DNA of 64,000 nt from positions 62,001-126,000 of the forward strand of contig NZ_BAAAUV010000007.1 of the NCBI RefSeq assembly GCF_039534125.1, in the 5' to 3' direction. Made by a program: the position numbers and the translations under genes. Source of the stretch: Actinocorallia longicatena. GTDB lineage: Bacteria; Actinomycetota; Actinomycetes; Streptosporangiales; Streptosporangiaceae. Of the stretch, positions 7,070-14,916 are shown in pieces. A model generated the notes under the pieces. The model worked only from the letters and a program-made list of their open reading frames with translations, did not search any database and had not been told where the DNA came from. Every line of letters begins with the position of its first letter. Position 1 is the first letter of the stretch.

Positions 7070-8917
7070 CTAAGGGATCTTCCAGAGTTCGACGCGCTCG
7101 GACTCGGTGGCCACGGCGAGCCTGTCGTCGGCCCAGAAGGCGACCGCGGTGACGGTCGCCGACGCCTTCACGGTGCCGGGCAGCACGGCCATTCCCTCGC
7201 TGTTCCACAGCTTCACCGTGTCGCCGTCGGCGCAGGCGAGCATGGTGCCGTCGGGGCTGAACGCGATGGCCTGGATGGTCTTGCCCGTGCCGCTCAGGGT
7301 CTTCTGGCGGACCCCGTCCTTCCACAGCATGATCTTGCCGGTGTCGCCGCCGACGGCCAGCCAGCGGCCGTCGGGGCTGAACCGCACGACCGGCAGCACG
7401 CCGGGCGACTCCGCCAGCCGCCTCCGCTCCAGGTACACGCCCTCGACTCCGACGCGGGCGACGTCCCCCTGCCTGCTGATCGCGATGGCGAACGGGCCTC
7501 CCTCGGTCTTCGCGGGGGTCGTGGTCCGCTTGTGCGTCCGCACGGACCACTCGCTGAGCAGGCTGTTCCCCGCGATGGTCAGCTTGGCCGAGTCGGGCGA
7601 GAAGGCCAGGGAGTTCTTCTGGTCGAGCGCGAGCATGAGCTTGGAGGCGTCGAGGTCGGGCAGGTTCCACAGGAACGCCGGGGCGTCGTAACCGCTGGCC
7701 GCCAGGTGCTTGCCGTCGGGGCTGAACGCCAGGCCGAAGGTCGCGTACTGCGGCCCCTTGAGCACGGCCAGCCGGTGCTGGGCGTGCGGGTCCCACAGCT
7801 GGACCGACTTGCCGTCGGTGCCGACCGCGAGCGTCGCGCCGTCGGGGCTGACCGCGAGGGACCGCACGGAGGAGGCCCCCGTCAGCAGCTTTCCGGCGGC
7901 CTCCGGCAGCGCGGGGACGGGCTGCTCGGCCCGCGCCCTGACGGTGTCCGGCGGAGTGTCGCGGCCGGTCCAGAACAGCGCCCCCGCCGACAGGACGGCC
8001 AGCGTCACGATCGGCGCGAAGTAGCGGCTGCGGCGGGCCCTGCGGAGCTTCGCGGCCCGCCGCGGCCGGGACGGCAGCGTGACCTGCTCGCGCGGGGTTC
8101 CGGACTGGGTGGCGCCCGCCAGCAGCAGCGCGGTGTCGGAGGCGGTGAGCCGCTGGCCGATCTCCTTGATGAGCAGCCCGTCGAGCAGGGGCCCGAGCAG
8201 CCCGGCCCGGTGGCACGGCCGGTGCGGCGCGGTCAGGATCGCGTGGAAGACCTGGTTGGCGTTGGTGCCGGGGAAGGGCTGGTGCCCCTCGACGGCGTAG
8301 TAGAGGGTCGCGCCGAGCGACCACAGGTCGGAGGGCGCCTCGGCGCGGTCGCCCTTGGCGCGTTCCGGTGAGCAGTAGGCGGGCGCGCCCATCACGAACC
8401 CGCTCTGGGTGATCGAGGTGTCGCCCTCGATGGTGGCGATGCCGAAGTCGGTGAGGACCGCCCGCTTCGCTGTGATGATCACGTTGGACGGCTTCACGTC
8501 CCGGTGCACGACCCCCGAGGCGTGGGCGGCGCGCAGCACCTCGAGGAGCTGGAGGCCGATCTCGGCGACCTGCTCGACGGGCAGGGGGCCGTCCTCCTTG
8601 ATGATGTCCTCGAGGGAGCGGCCCTTGAGGTACTCCATGACGATGAAAGGGCAGTCGTCCTCTTCGACGACGTCGTAGACGGTGACCGCGCCGCGGTGGT
8701 CGATCCTGGCGGCCGAGCGCGCCTCGCGCAGCGACCGGGTGCGCCGCTCCTTGCGCTGCCCCTCGGCCAGGTAGGCAGGCAGATACAGCTCCTTGACCGC
8801 GACTTCCCGGTCGAGGCGTTCGTCATGTGCCCGCCAGACGACGCCGAAGCCTCCCCGCCCGATCTTCTCGATCAGCCGGTACTGACCGGCCACGAGCCGG
8901 CCGATCTGAGCTACCAC
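7070..8917 (-). CDS. Transmembrane Ser/Thr protein kinase with WD40 beta-propeller
   Basis: This 615-residue protein has an intact Hanks-type kinase domain: glycine loop GRGGFG at 20-25, ATP-anchoring Lys42 (VAVK), HRD with catalytic Asp140 in HRDVKPSN, and DFG at 157-159. Basic juxtamembrane residues precede one membrane span (about 300-316). The exterior part holds about six WD40-type repeats (signatures AVSPDG, AFSPDG, RFSPDG; closing SVQLW, VKLWN, VELWK), forming a likely ligand-binding propeller. The GTG at 8917 is chosen because the kinase fold begins at once after it. It is third in a same-strand run after the DUF4397 and sortase genes. Its substrates are unknown. Confidence 0.88.
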   Translation of the reverse strand: MVAQIGRLVAGQYRLIEKIGRGGFGVVWRAHDERLDREVAVKELYLPAYLAEGQRKERRTRSLREARSAARIDHRGAVTVYDVVEEDDCPFIVMEYLKGRSLEDIIKEDGPLPVEQVAEIGLQLLEVLRAAHASGVVHRDVKPSNVIITAKRAVLTDFGIATIEGDTSITQSGFVMGAPAYCSPERAKGDRAEAPSDLWSLGATLYYAVEGHQPFPGTNANQVFHAILTAPHRPCHRAGLLGPLLDGLLIKEIGQRLTASDTALLLAGATQSGTPREQVTLPSRPRRAAKLRRARRSRYFAPIVTLAVLSAGALFWTGRDTPPDTVRARAEQPVPALPEAAGKLLTGASSVRSLAVSPDGATLAVGTDGKSVQLWDPHAQHRLAVLKGPQYATFGLAFSPDGKHLAASGYDAPAFLWNLPDLDASKLMLALDQKNSLAFSPDSAKLTIAGNSLLSEWSVRTHKRTTTPAKTEGGPFAIAISRQGDVARVGVEGVYLERRRLAESPGVLPVVRFSPDGRWLAVGGDTGKIMLWKDGVRQKTLSGTGKTIQAIAFSPDGTMLACADGDTVKLWNSEGMAVLPGTVKASATVTAVAFWADDRLAVATESERVELWKIP

Positions 8918-8958
8918 ATGTAGAAAGATAACGAGAGCCGGCGCCCCTGCAAAGGGAC

Positions 8959-9636
8959 CTATCGGACAGATGCATAGACGATGACGTTGGATGTGTAATG
9001 ACCGCGGCTCTGGTCGAACGATCCGCCGCAGGTGATCAGCCGCAACTGGGCGTCCGGGGTGGGGCCGTAGACCGACGCCGTCGGGAAGTGGTCCTTCGGA
9101 TAGGTGACGACCTGGTCGACCACGAACCGCACCGTGACCCCGGCGTCGTCCTCCACCAGGACCTCCTCGCCCTTCTTCAGCTCCCCGAGCTTCGCGAACA
9201 CCCCGGGGCCGTCCTTGGAGTCCACATGCCCGGCGATCACCGCGGGGCCGGGGTCCCCCGGCTGGGCTCCGCCGCCGAACCAGCCCGCCTGCATGGCCAC
9301 TTCCGGCGGCACGACCACTCCGGACGCGTCGGTTCCGAGGCGGATCAGGGAGCCGTCCACGCCGATCGACGGGATCCGCAGCCGCTTCGGATCCGCGTGG
9401 TCGGGCACCGCGACGCTCGTCTCGGGGACAGCGACCTGACCGGGCACCGCCGACCAGGTCGTCGAGGGCGCGGCGGATGCGGCCGCGGGCTCCCTGGCCG
9501 AGCCGCCGCTGCCGCACCCGGCCAGCGCGAGGACGAGCCCGAGCGCCGGGACGGCGGCACGGCGGAGATGGAAGCCGCATGGTCGCGATGGGGGCGCGGT
9601 CACCACCGCGACCATGCGGCGCTCAGGGGGTGTCAT
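8959..9636 (-). CDS. Class F sortase
   Basis: This 225-residue transpeptidase has an N-terminal membrane anchor (VPALGLVLALAGCGS; the Cys in a lipobox-like context suggests it may be a lipoprotein). The sortase barrel begins at LRIPSIGVDGSLI. Catalytic His137 lies in AGHVDS, and Cys203 in LITCGGSFD, the class F form of the TLxTC motif; an Arg follows in QSRGHY. Class F sortases attach or trim exported proteins at the actinobacterial surface, usually with unknown substrates. The gene starts 8 nt after the stop of the DUF4397 gene, and the WD40 kinase follows after 41 nt. The adjacent DUF4397 protein is the obvious candidate substrate (inference). Confidence 0.9.
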   Translation of the reverse strand: MTPPERRMVAVVTAPPSRPCGFHLRRAAVPALGLVLALAGCGSGGSAREPAAASAAPSTTWSAVPGQVAVPETSVAVPDHADPKRLRIPSIGVDGSLIRLGTDASGVVVPPEVAMQAGWFGGGAQPGDPGPAVIAGHVDSKDGPGVFAKLGELKKGEEVLVEDDAGVTVRFVVDQVVTYPKDHFPTASVYGPTPDAQLRLITCGGSFDQSRGHYTSNVIVYASVR

Positions 9637-9644
9637 GCGGTTCT

Positions 9645-10457
9645 TCAGCCGGTGGTGCGGCGCCCGCGCACGACGAAGGCGGCGAGGGCGGCCGCGGGGA
9701 GCAGCAGCCAGAGCGGGGAGGGAGTCCGCGAGGGGCGCTCGGCGAGCCCGCCCATCCCGGTGTCGATCGCCCCGTTCGGGACGACCTTCCCGCCGGTCGT
9801 GTCGAGGATCGGCAGCAGGTCGAGCCCGGACGGCCGGTCCAGCACGACGACCGTGTACAGCGATCCGGCGCTGAGCGGCAGTTCCTTCGAGGCCGAGCCG
9901 TGCGCCCCGGTCACCTTCAGGACGCTCTTGCCGGCCTTGGCCTGCTGGTAGTCGGTGATCCCGGCGAAGGTGAGGCCCTTGAGCCGCAGCCCGGGAGCCT
10001 TGACGTCCAGCGTCGGGTTCTTGAGCGACGCGGCGAGCACCCGCACCCCGGCCCTGCCCGAGCCGAGGTCGGCGGCGTCGTCGAGGACCTGGAGCTTGAT
10101 GCCCTTGTAGGGGCCCATCCCCGCGACGGTGTAGGCGCCGCCGGCCTCGACCTTCACCGAGGTCGACAGGACGGGATCGGAGGAGGCGGCGGCGTCGGCC
10201 GGCCGCATCGCGACGGTGTAGGAGCCGGTTCCGAGCTTCTGGTAGGGCGACAGCGCGCCGTATCCGACGTGCTTGAGGACCAGGCGCGGCTTCTTCTTGC
10301 CCGCGTCGTAGAGGTAGACGTCGACTGCCGGGGTGTCCGGTGACAGGTGCGCGAGGCGCACATAGCCGTCCTCGGGGGCCGCGTGGGCCGCGGCGGTGGG
10401 GGCGATGGAGGCGGCCGCCACGACGGCCACGGCGGCGATCCGGATACGAGGGGTCAT
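9645..10457 (-). CDS. DUF4397 surface protein with C-terminal membrane anchor
   Basis: This 270-residue exported protein has a signal peptide ending at AHA (about residue 26). The DUF4397 domain has two similar halves, each opening with a strand such as YVRLAHLSPDTPAVDVYLYD or AGVRVLAASLKNPTLDV. A Pro/Ser linker leads to a hydrophobic span (LWLLLPAAALAAFV) and a basic tail RGRRTTG. That C-terminus has the layout of a sortase sorting signal but no LPxTG; the residues before the span are LAERPSRTPSP. It is the first gene of a run with the class F sortase and WD40 kinase. Its role may be surface adhesion or structure, but this is unknown. Confidence 0.8.
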   Translation of the reverse strand: MTPRIRIAAVAVVAAASIAPTAAAHAAPEDGYVRLAHLSPDTPAVDVYLYDAGKKKPRLVLKHVGYGALSPYQKLGTGSYTVAMRPADAAASSDPVLSTSVKVEAGGAYTVAGMGPYKGIKLQVLDDAADLGSGRAGVRVLAASLKNPTLDVKAPGLRLKGLTFAGITDYQQAKAGKSVLKVTGAHGSASKELPLSAGSLYTVVVLDRPSGLDLLPILDTTGGKVVPNGAIDTGMGGLAERPSRTPSPLWLLLPAAALAAFVVRGRRTTG

Positions 10458-10535
10458 GTCACGAACAATTACCTGTCAGAGAGCCACCATGCGACCACAA
10501 CACCCAAATCCACCCCCGATCGATATCCCGCGTTC

Positions 10536-10578
10536 GTCAACTCAGGTTGACACCGCCCGGACGTCAACCTATGTTGAC
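10536..10578 (+). promoter_or_regulatory. Leaderless promoter embedded in two 16-bp operator palindromes
   Basis: Two palindromes of the form GTCAAC-N4-GTTGAC lie at 10536-10551 and 10563-10578, 27 bp apart. The first contains the -35 hexamer TTGACA (10547-10552). After exactly 17 bp comes TATGTT (10570-10575), inside the second. Seven bases beyond the -10 is the A of the ATG at 10582, so the mRNA should be leaderless; no Shine-Dalgarno is present. A dimeric repressor bound here would cover both promoter elements, and the HTH protein encoded next is the likely ligand (inference). Confidence 0.75.
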
Positions 10579-10581
10579 ATC

Positions 10582-10830
10582 ATGAACGACGGAGTCCAGC
10601 TCGCGCAGGACGCGAGCAGCCGCGACCCGGCCATCGGGCTGCGGGCGGTGCGGGCGCTCAGGGAACTGGCCGAACGGCTGGAGACCCTGCAGGTCCGCAA
10701 CGCACGCGACCTCGGATGGTCGTGGCAGGAGATCGCCACGGTCCTCGGCGTCAGCCGCCAGGCCGTCCACAAGAAGCACAGGGGAGTCGACGAGCAGCGG
10801 CCGGGCTGGCTGCCGGGAAGGGGTAAGTGA
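10582..10830 (+). CDS. Small HTH DNA-binding protein (probable autoregulator)
   Basis: This 82-residue protein has a helical N-terminal half (ALRELAERLETLQVRNAR) and a clear helix-turn-helix at about 46-66 (WSWQEIATVLGVSRQAVHKK), the form seen in small regulators paired with Clp-type genes in Actinobacteria. Its stop overlaps the start of the Clp N-domain gene (TGATG), so both are made from one leaderless transcript. The palindromes at 10536-10578 overlap its own promoter and suggest autorepression. The basic tail (RGVDEQRPGWLPGRGK) may contact DNA or be disordered. Targets beyond this operon are unknown. Confidence 0.85.
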   Translation: MNDGVQLAQDASSRDPAIGLRAVRALRELAERLETLQVRNARDLGWSWQEIATVLGVSRQAVHKKHRGVDEQRPGWLPGRGK

Positions 10831-11366
10831 TGTTCGAACGCTTCACGAAGGAGGCCCGGTCGGCGGTCACCGCCGCCCAGCAGATCGCCCGGGGGATGAA
10901 CCACGGCGGGATCGACACGGGCCATCTCCTGCTCGCCCTCTACGCCGAGCCCGCCGGTGCCGCCCACCGGTCCCTGGCCGCGCTCGACCTCGATCCGGCC
11001 GACCTGCGCCGCCGGGTCAAGAACACGATCGACGGCCTGGACCCCGAGGCGCTGGCGATGATCGGCATCGATCTCGACCGGGTCAGGGAGGCCACCGAGG
11101 CCAGTTTCGGACCCGGCGCGCTCGACGCGTCAGGACCGGTCAAATCCGGTCACATTCCGTTCAAGCCCGAATCGAAGAAGGCCCTCGAACTGTCGCTCCG
11201 ACAGGCGATCAAGAACAAGGACACCTTCATCTGCGGCGGCCACGTCCTGCTCGGGCTGCTGATGCTGCCCGACTGCACCGCCGCGCGGGTCCTGCGTGAA
11301 TGCCGGGTGAACACCGAATCGCTCAAGGTCGAGATCACCCGCGAAATCGCCGCGGACGCCGCCTGA
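10830..11366 (+). CDS. Clp N-terminal-domain protein without ATPase domains
   Basis: This 178-residue cytoplasmic protein consists of a double Clp-N repeat and nothing else. The first repeat begins FERFTKEARSAVTAAQQIAR with GHLLLAL; the second is HIPFKPESKKALELSLRQAI with GGHVLLGLLM. It lacks the AAA modules of ClpA/ClpC. Stand-alone Clp-N proteins may act as adaptors or decoys for the Clp unfoldase, by analogy with ClpC N-domain binding sites. The ATG at 10830 overlaps the HTH stop codon; a GTG at 10827 is an alternative. Pairing with an HTH gene under a tight promoter suggests stress-regulated modulation of proteolysis (inference). Confidence 0.85.
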   Translation: MFERFTKEARSAVTAAQQIARGMNHGGIDTGHLLLALYAEPAGAAHRSLAALDLDPADLRRRVKNTIDGLDPEALAMIGIDLDRVREATEASFGPGALDASGPVKSGHIPFKPESKKALELSLRQAIKNKDTFICGGHVLLGLLMLPDCTAARVLRECRVNTESLKVEITREIAADAA

Positions 11367-11425
11367 CACGCGGCCGAACTGTCCAATTTGCCGCCTTGTC
11401 GCCTCTTTCGGCTACGCTCGCGCGC

Positions 11426-11599
11426 ATGACGGACAACGAACCGGATCCCGCGCGCAGCACGCAGCAGTTCCGTGCGTTCCAGCAGCAGCAGAGCCAGCCG
11501 GAGCAGGTACCCTCCGGCGGCTTCCCGACCGGCCTGGTCATCGGCGTCGCGGCGGTGGCCGTGCTGGTGATCATCGCGGTGGCCGCGTTCATGGTGTAG
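11426..11599 (+). CDS. Small single-span membrane protein
   Basis: This 57-residue protein has a polar, Gln-rich N-terminus (TQQFRAFQQQQSQPEQ) and one C-terminal membrane span (GLVIGVAAVAVLVIIAVAAF). It is an actinobacterial-type small tail-anchored protein with no recognisable motif. It lies 59 nt after the Clp-N gene on the same strand and may share its transcript. The ATG at 11426 has no clear ribosome binding site. Function unknown. Confidence 0.6.
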   Translation: MTDNEPDPARSTQQFRAFQQQQSQPEQVPSGGFPTGLVIGVAAVAVLVIIAVAAFMV

Positions 11600-11623
11600 C
11601 TGCGGGACCGGAGCCCCGGACGG

Positions 11624-11710
11624 CGGAGGGTATGGGATTCGAACCCATGGGACCATCGCTGGCCCGGGCGCTTTCAAGGCGCCTGCACTCGTCCACTATG
11701 CGAACCCTCC
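11624..11710 (-). tRNA. tRNA-Ser(TGA)
   Basis: An 87-nt class II tRNA on the minus strand. The acceptor pairs GGAGGGT with ACCCTCC plus discriminator G, the anticodon stem GGCGC/GCGCC encloses loop CTTGAAA (anticodon TGA, for UCA/UCG serine codons), and there is a long variable arm and a GTTCGAATC T-loop. It is one of two serine tRNAs in a window that also carries serS. Confidence 0.95.
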
Positions 11711-11743
11711 AGGGTGCGGACACCAAGATATAGCGTGTGCCCC

Positions 11744-12712
11744 ATGCATGCGATCTCGATTACCGAGCCCGGCGGGCCACAGTCCCTGGTTTGGGGTGAA
11801 GTGCCCGATCCCACCGCAGGTCAGGGCGAGGTTCTGGTCCGGGTGACGGCGAGCGCGGTCAATCGCGCCGACATCATGCAGCGGATGGGCTTCTACCCGC
11901 CGCCCGAGGGCGCCCCCGAGTACCCCGGCCTCGAGATCGCCGGGACGATCATCGCCCTCGGCCCCGAGGTCACCGGCTGGAACGTCGGCGACGAGGTCTG
12001 CGCGCTGCTGGGCGGCGGCGGATACGCCGAGCAGGTCGCCGTGCACCACAGCCTCCTGCTGCCCGTCCCTAAGGGCGTGGAGCTCCGGGACGCCGCCGCG
12101 CTCCCCGAGGTCGCCTGCACCGTCTGGTCGAACGTCTTCATGCTCGCCGGGCTGAAGAAGGGCGAGCGTTTCCTCGTCCACGGCGGGGGTAGCGGGATCG
12201 GGACCATGGCCGTCCAGCTCGCCCACGCGCACGGCGCCCGGGTGGCCTGCACGGTCGGCACGGAGGAGAAGGCGGAGCGGTGCCGGGAGCTCGGCGCCGA
12301 CGTGCGGATCAACTACCGGACGGAGGACTTCGTCGAGTTCGGCCAGTTCGACGTCATCCTCGACAACATGGGCGCCAAGTATCTGGACCGTAACGTGACG
12401 GCCCTCACCAACGGCGGCCGGCTCGTCGTGATCGGCCTCCAGGGCGGCGCCAGGGCGGAGCTGGATCTGGGGAGGCTCCTGATGAAAAGGGCGAGCGTCC
12501 ACGCAACCTCACTGCGGGCCCGCCCGTTGCAGGAGAGGGCGGCGATCGTCGCCTCGGTGCGCGAGAACGTGTGGCCGCTGATCGAGTCGGGCGAGGTCAG
12601 GCCGATCGTCGACCGGGTCCTCCCCATGGAGAAAGCGGCCGAAGCGCACCAGATCATGGAGAACAGCGGACACTTCGGTAAGATCATCTTGGAGAATGGG
12701 CATCATGAGTGA
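11744..12712 (+). CDS. NAD(P)H-quinone oxidoreductase (zinc-less MDR family)
   Basis: This 322-residue cytoplasmic enzyme is a medium-chain dehydrogenase/reductase of the quinone oxidoreductase type. The N-terminal GroES-like domain includes VNRADIMQRMGFYPPPEGAP. The Rossmann domain has the NADPH-binding loop FLVHGGGSGIGTMAVQLAHA at about residue 145. The structural and catalytic zinc cysteines of alcohol dehydrogenases are absent, as expected. It would reduce quinones or enones with NADPH. The stop overlaps the bpa start by 8 nt. A quinone-oxidoreductase-type gene near bpa is also, as I recall, found in mycobacteria (Rv3777/Rv3780 area). Confidence 0.9.
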   Translation: MHAISITEPGGPQSLVWGEVPDPTAGQGEVLVRVTASAVNRADIMQRMGFYPPPEGAPEYPGLEIAGTIIALGPEVTGWNVGDEVCALLGGGGYAEQVAVHHSLLLPVPKGVELRDAAALPEVACTVWSNVFMLAGLKKGERFLVHGGGSGIGTMAVQLAHAHGARVACTVGTEEKAERCRELGADVRINYRTEDFVEFGQFDVILDNMGAKYLDRNVTALTNGGRLVVIGLQGGARAELDLGRLLMKRASVHATSLRARPLQERAAIVASVRENVWPLIESGEVRPIVDRVLPMEKAAEAHQIMENSGHFGKIILENGHHE

Positions 12713-13199
12713 GCAGCAGGAACCCCAGGTAGTGATCGTCGGCCCCGGTGAGCTGAACGGGGAGGACGAGAACGAGAAGGGCGTCGTCGACATGGTCGAG
12801 CAGCCCGCCAAGGTGATGCGCATCGGCAGCATGATCCGCCAGCTGCTCGACGAGGCCAAGGCCGCCCCTCTGGACGAGGCCGCCCGGATCCGGCTCGCCG
12901 AGATCCACACGAAGTCGATCAAGGAGTTGAGCGACGGCCTCTCGCCCGAGCTGGTCGAGGAGCTGGAGCGCCTCGCCCCGTCCTTCAGCACCGAGGCGCC
13001 GAGCGAGGCCGAGCTGCGCATCGCCCAGGCCCAGCTCGTCGGCTGGCTGGAGGGGCTGTTCCACGGCATCCAGACCACGCTGGCCGTCCAGCAGATGACC
13101 GCCCGCGCGCAGCTCGAGCACATGCGGCGGGCCCTGCCGTCCGGCCTGGTCCAGCAGAACGAGTCCGAGCGCGGCGGCTCGACCGGTCCCTACCTGTAG
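12705..13199 (+). CDS. bpa: Bacterial proteasome activator
   Basis: This 164-residue protein matches Bpa/PafE, the ATP-independent ring that opens the actinobacterial 20S proteasome. After an acidic N-terminus it has the four-helix core (RIGSMIRQLLDEAKAAPLDE, KSIKELSDGLSPELVEELER, LVGWLEGLFHGIQTTL, AVQQMTARAQLEHMRRA). The C-terminus ends in GPYL, close to the GQYL tail that docks into the 20S alpha-ring in Mycobacterium. I chose the ATG at 12705, with GGAG upstream, overlapping the oxidoreductase stop; an ATG at 12696 is also in frame. Its presence implies that the organism has a 20S proteasome. Confidence 0.93.
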   Translation: MSEQQEPQVVIVGPGELNGEDENEKGVVDMVEQPAKVMRIGSMIRQLLDEAKAAPLDEAARIRLAEIHTKSIKELSDGLSPELVEELERLAPSFSTEAPSEAELRIAQAQLVGWLEGLFHGIQTTLAVQQMTARAQLEHMRRALPSGLVQQNESERGGSTGPYL

Positions 13200-13236
13200 G
13201 ACCAGGGCACCGTTCCCGGGGCCGGGCCCGCCGGCG

Positions 13237-14055
13237 CTACTTCAGCAGGCGCTTGCGGAGCCCGGCCTTCTCCTTGGACGTGACGCGCAGGCCCTTGGCC
13301 AGGAAGCGGTCGAACGTCCCGTACCGCTTCTTGATCTCGGCGTACCAGGCGTCCAGGAAGGACCTCTGGACGTACAGCGTCGGCCGGATCAGGATCGGGT
13401 CGATGTGCTCGCTCTCGTACCACGTGAGCAGCTTCTTGTTGGAGGCGTCGAGCTCGGCGTTGGAGCGCAGGTAGTCGGCGTAGATCGTCTTCTTCGGCAC
13501 GCCGAGGGCGGTCAGCACGATCGCCGTCATGACGCCGGTGCGGTCCTTGCCCGACGTGCAGTGGAACAGCAGCGGCTTCTTCGTCGCGGCGATCAGCCGG
13601 AAGGTCTTGGCGAACTGGGCCCGCTGCTTCGGGTCGCTCACGAAGCGGCGGTAGCCGTTCTGCATGAAGGTGACACCGGGGTTCAGCGAGATCGTTGTGA
13701 GGAGCTCGGCAAGGCTTCCGAACGGAATGCGGGCGGGCACCCGCTTCACCCCTTCGGGAAGCCGATCTGCCCCGTTGGTGTCGCGCTCGGAGGCCGACCG
13801 GAAGTCCACCGAGGTCTTGATCCCGAGCTTCTTGAGGGCCTTGATCCCCTCGGGGGTCACCTTGCTCAGGCTGGCCGAGCGGATCACCAGTCCGTAGCGG
13901 ACCTTCTTCCCCTTGGCAGCGGTGTACCCGCCGATGTCGCGGACGTTGAGCGCGCCTCCGACCTTGATGATCCGGGGCGGCTCGTGGGCTGAGGCGGGCG
14001 CTGCGACCAGTCCTGCGAGCAGGACCGGGGGGAGGGTCAGGGCGACGAGTCTCAT
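13237..14055 (-). CDS. Secreted tyrosine-protein phosphatase (PTP/DSP type)
   Basis: This 272-residue protein has a signal peptide ending at ASA (about residue 23) and a phosphatase domain with the P-loop HCTSGKDRTG, giving nucleophile Cys166 and Arg172. The N-terminal motif GGALNVRDIGGYTAAKGKKV and the region DFRSASERD are typical of bacterial IphP/LipA-like tyrosine phosphatases. After export it could act on phosphoproteins, phosphoinositides or host phospho-lipids. It is a paralogue of the 21023-22171 protein, which keeps the same core (GVPKKTIYADYLRSN against GVPKETVYADFLRSN). Divergent from the HAD gene at 14121. Confidence 0.88.
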   Translation of the reverse strand: MRLVALTLPPVLLAGLVAAPASAHEPPRIIKVGGALNVRDIGGYTAAKGKKVRYGLVIRSASLSKVTPEGIKALKKLGIKTSVDFRSASERDTNGADRLPEGVKRVPARIPFGSLAELLTTISLNPGVTFMQNGYRRFVSDPKQRAQFAKTFRLIAATKKPLLFHCTSGKDRTGVMTAIVLTALGVPKKTIYADYLRSNAELDASNKKLLTWYESEHIDPILIRPTLYVQRSFLDAWYAEIKKRYGTFDRFLAKGLRVTSKEKAGLRKRLLK

Positions 14056-14120
14056 GAAGAGCCACTCTCACATACCCACCGGTCACTTATGCAACAAAAT
14101 CAGGCAAACTGGGTGTCGAT

Positions 14121-14915
14121 ATGCCGAAACTCATCGCGTCAGACCTCGACGGCACCCTCCTGGGAGCCGACGGGACGGTCTCTCCCCGCACCGCAGCAGC
14201 CCTCCGCACCGCCCGCGCGTCCGGCGCCGGGTTCGTGATGGTCACCGGCCGCCCCGCCCGCTGGATCCACCAGATCGCCGACCAGGTCGACCACGCCGGG
14301 TACGCGATCTGCGCGAACGGCGCCCTCATCTACGACCTGTCCACCGAGCAGGTGGTCAGCAGCAGCTGCATCCCGCCGCGGACACTCGGCGAGGTCGTCG
14401 CCCGGCTCCGCGACGCCTTCCCCGACCTGCGCTTCGCCGTCGAGTACGGTCAGGGATTCGTCTTCGAGGCGCGCTTCAACCTCGGCAGCTGGGACGCCAA
14501 GGCGCTCCAGGGACGTCCCGTCGACGACGCCGAGCTGATCGCGACGCCGGCCGTGAAGCTCCTGGCGCTGCACCCCACCGCGGACCCGACCGAGCTCGCC
14601 GACCGGGCCGCCAAGGAGGTGGGCGACCTGGTCACGGTCACCCACTCCTCGTTCCGCGCCCTGCTGGAGATCAGCGCCCTCGGCGTCACGAAGGCCACCG
14701 CGCTCGCCGGCTACTGCGACGCCCGCGGCCTCACGGCGGCCGACGTCGTCGCGTTCGGCGACATGCCCAACGACCTGCCGATGCTCGCCTGGGCCGGACG
14801 CCCCTACGCCATGGCCAACGCCCATCCGGCCGTCCTGGCCGCGGTCGCCGACCACACCGGCGCGAACACCGAGGACGGTGTCGCGCAGGTGCTGGAGCGC
14901 CTGTTCCCCGGCTGA
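14121..14915 (+). CDS. HAD-superfamily Cof-type phosphatase
   Basis: This 264-residue cytoplasmic hydrolase shows the four HAD motifs: SDLDGT with nucleophile Asp8 and acid Asp10, VMVTGRP, Lys in the KATAL region (GVTKATALAGYC), and GDMPNDLPML. The large C2-type cap in the middle places it in the Cof/YidA group, which dephosphorylate sugar phosphates or nucleotides. It ends 1 nt before the convergent serS stop. A HAD gene beside serS is, as I recall, common in Actinobacteria. Substrate not predictable. Confidence 0.9.
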   Translation: MPKLIASDLDGTLLGADGTVSPRTAAALRTARASGAGFVMVTGRPARWIHQIADQVDHAGYAICANGALIYDLSTEQVVSSSCIPPRTLGEVVARLRDAFPDLRFAVEYGQGFVFEARFNLGSWDAKALQGRPVDDAELIATPAVKLLALHPTADPTELADRAAKEVGDLVTVTHSSFRALLEISALGVTKATALAGYCDARGLTAADVVAFGDMPNDLPMLAWAGRPYAMANAHPAVLAAVADHTGANTEDGVAQVLERLFPG

Positions 14916-14916
14916 C

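Noticed and set aside
8918..9580. N-terminal extension of the WD40 kinase through the sortase region
   Set aside because: The frame is open, but kinase homology starts right after the GTG at 8917; upstream sequence is antisense-like and out of frame with the sortase.
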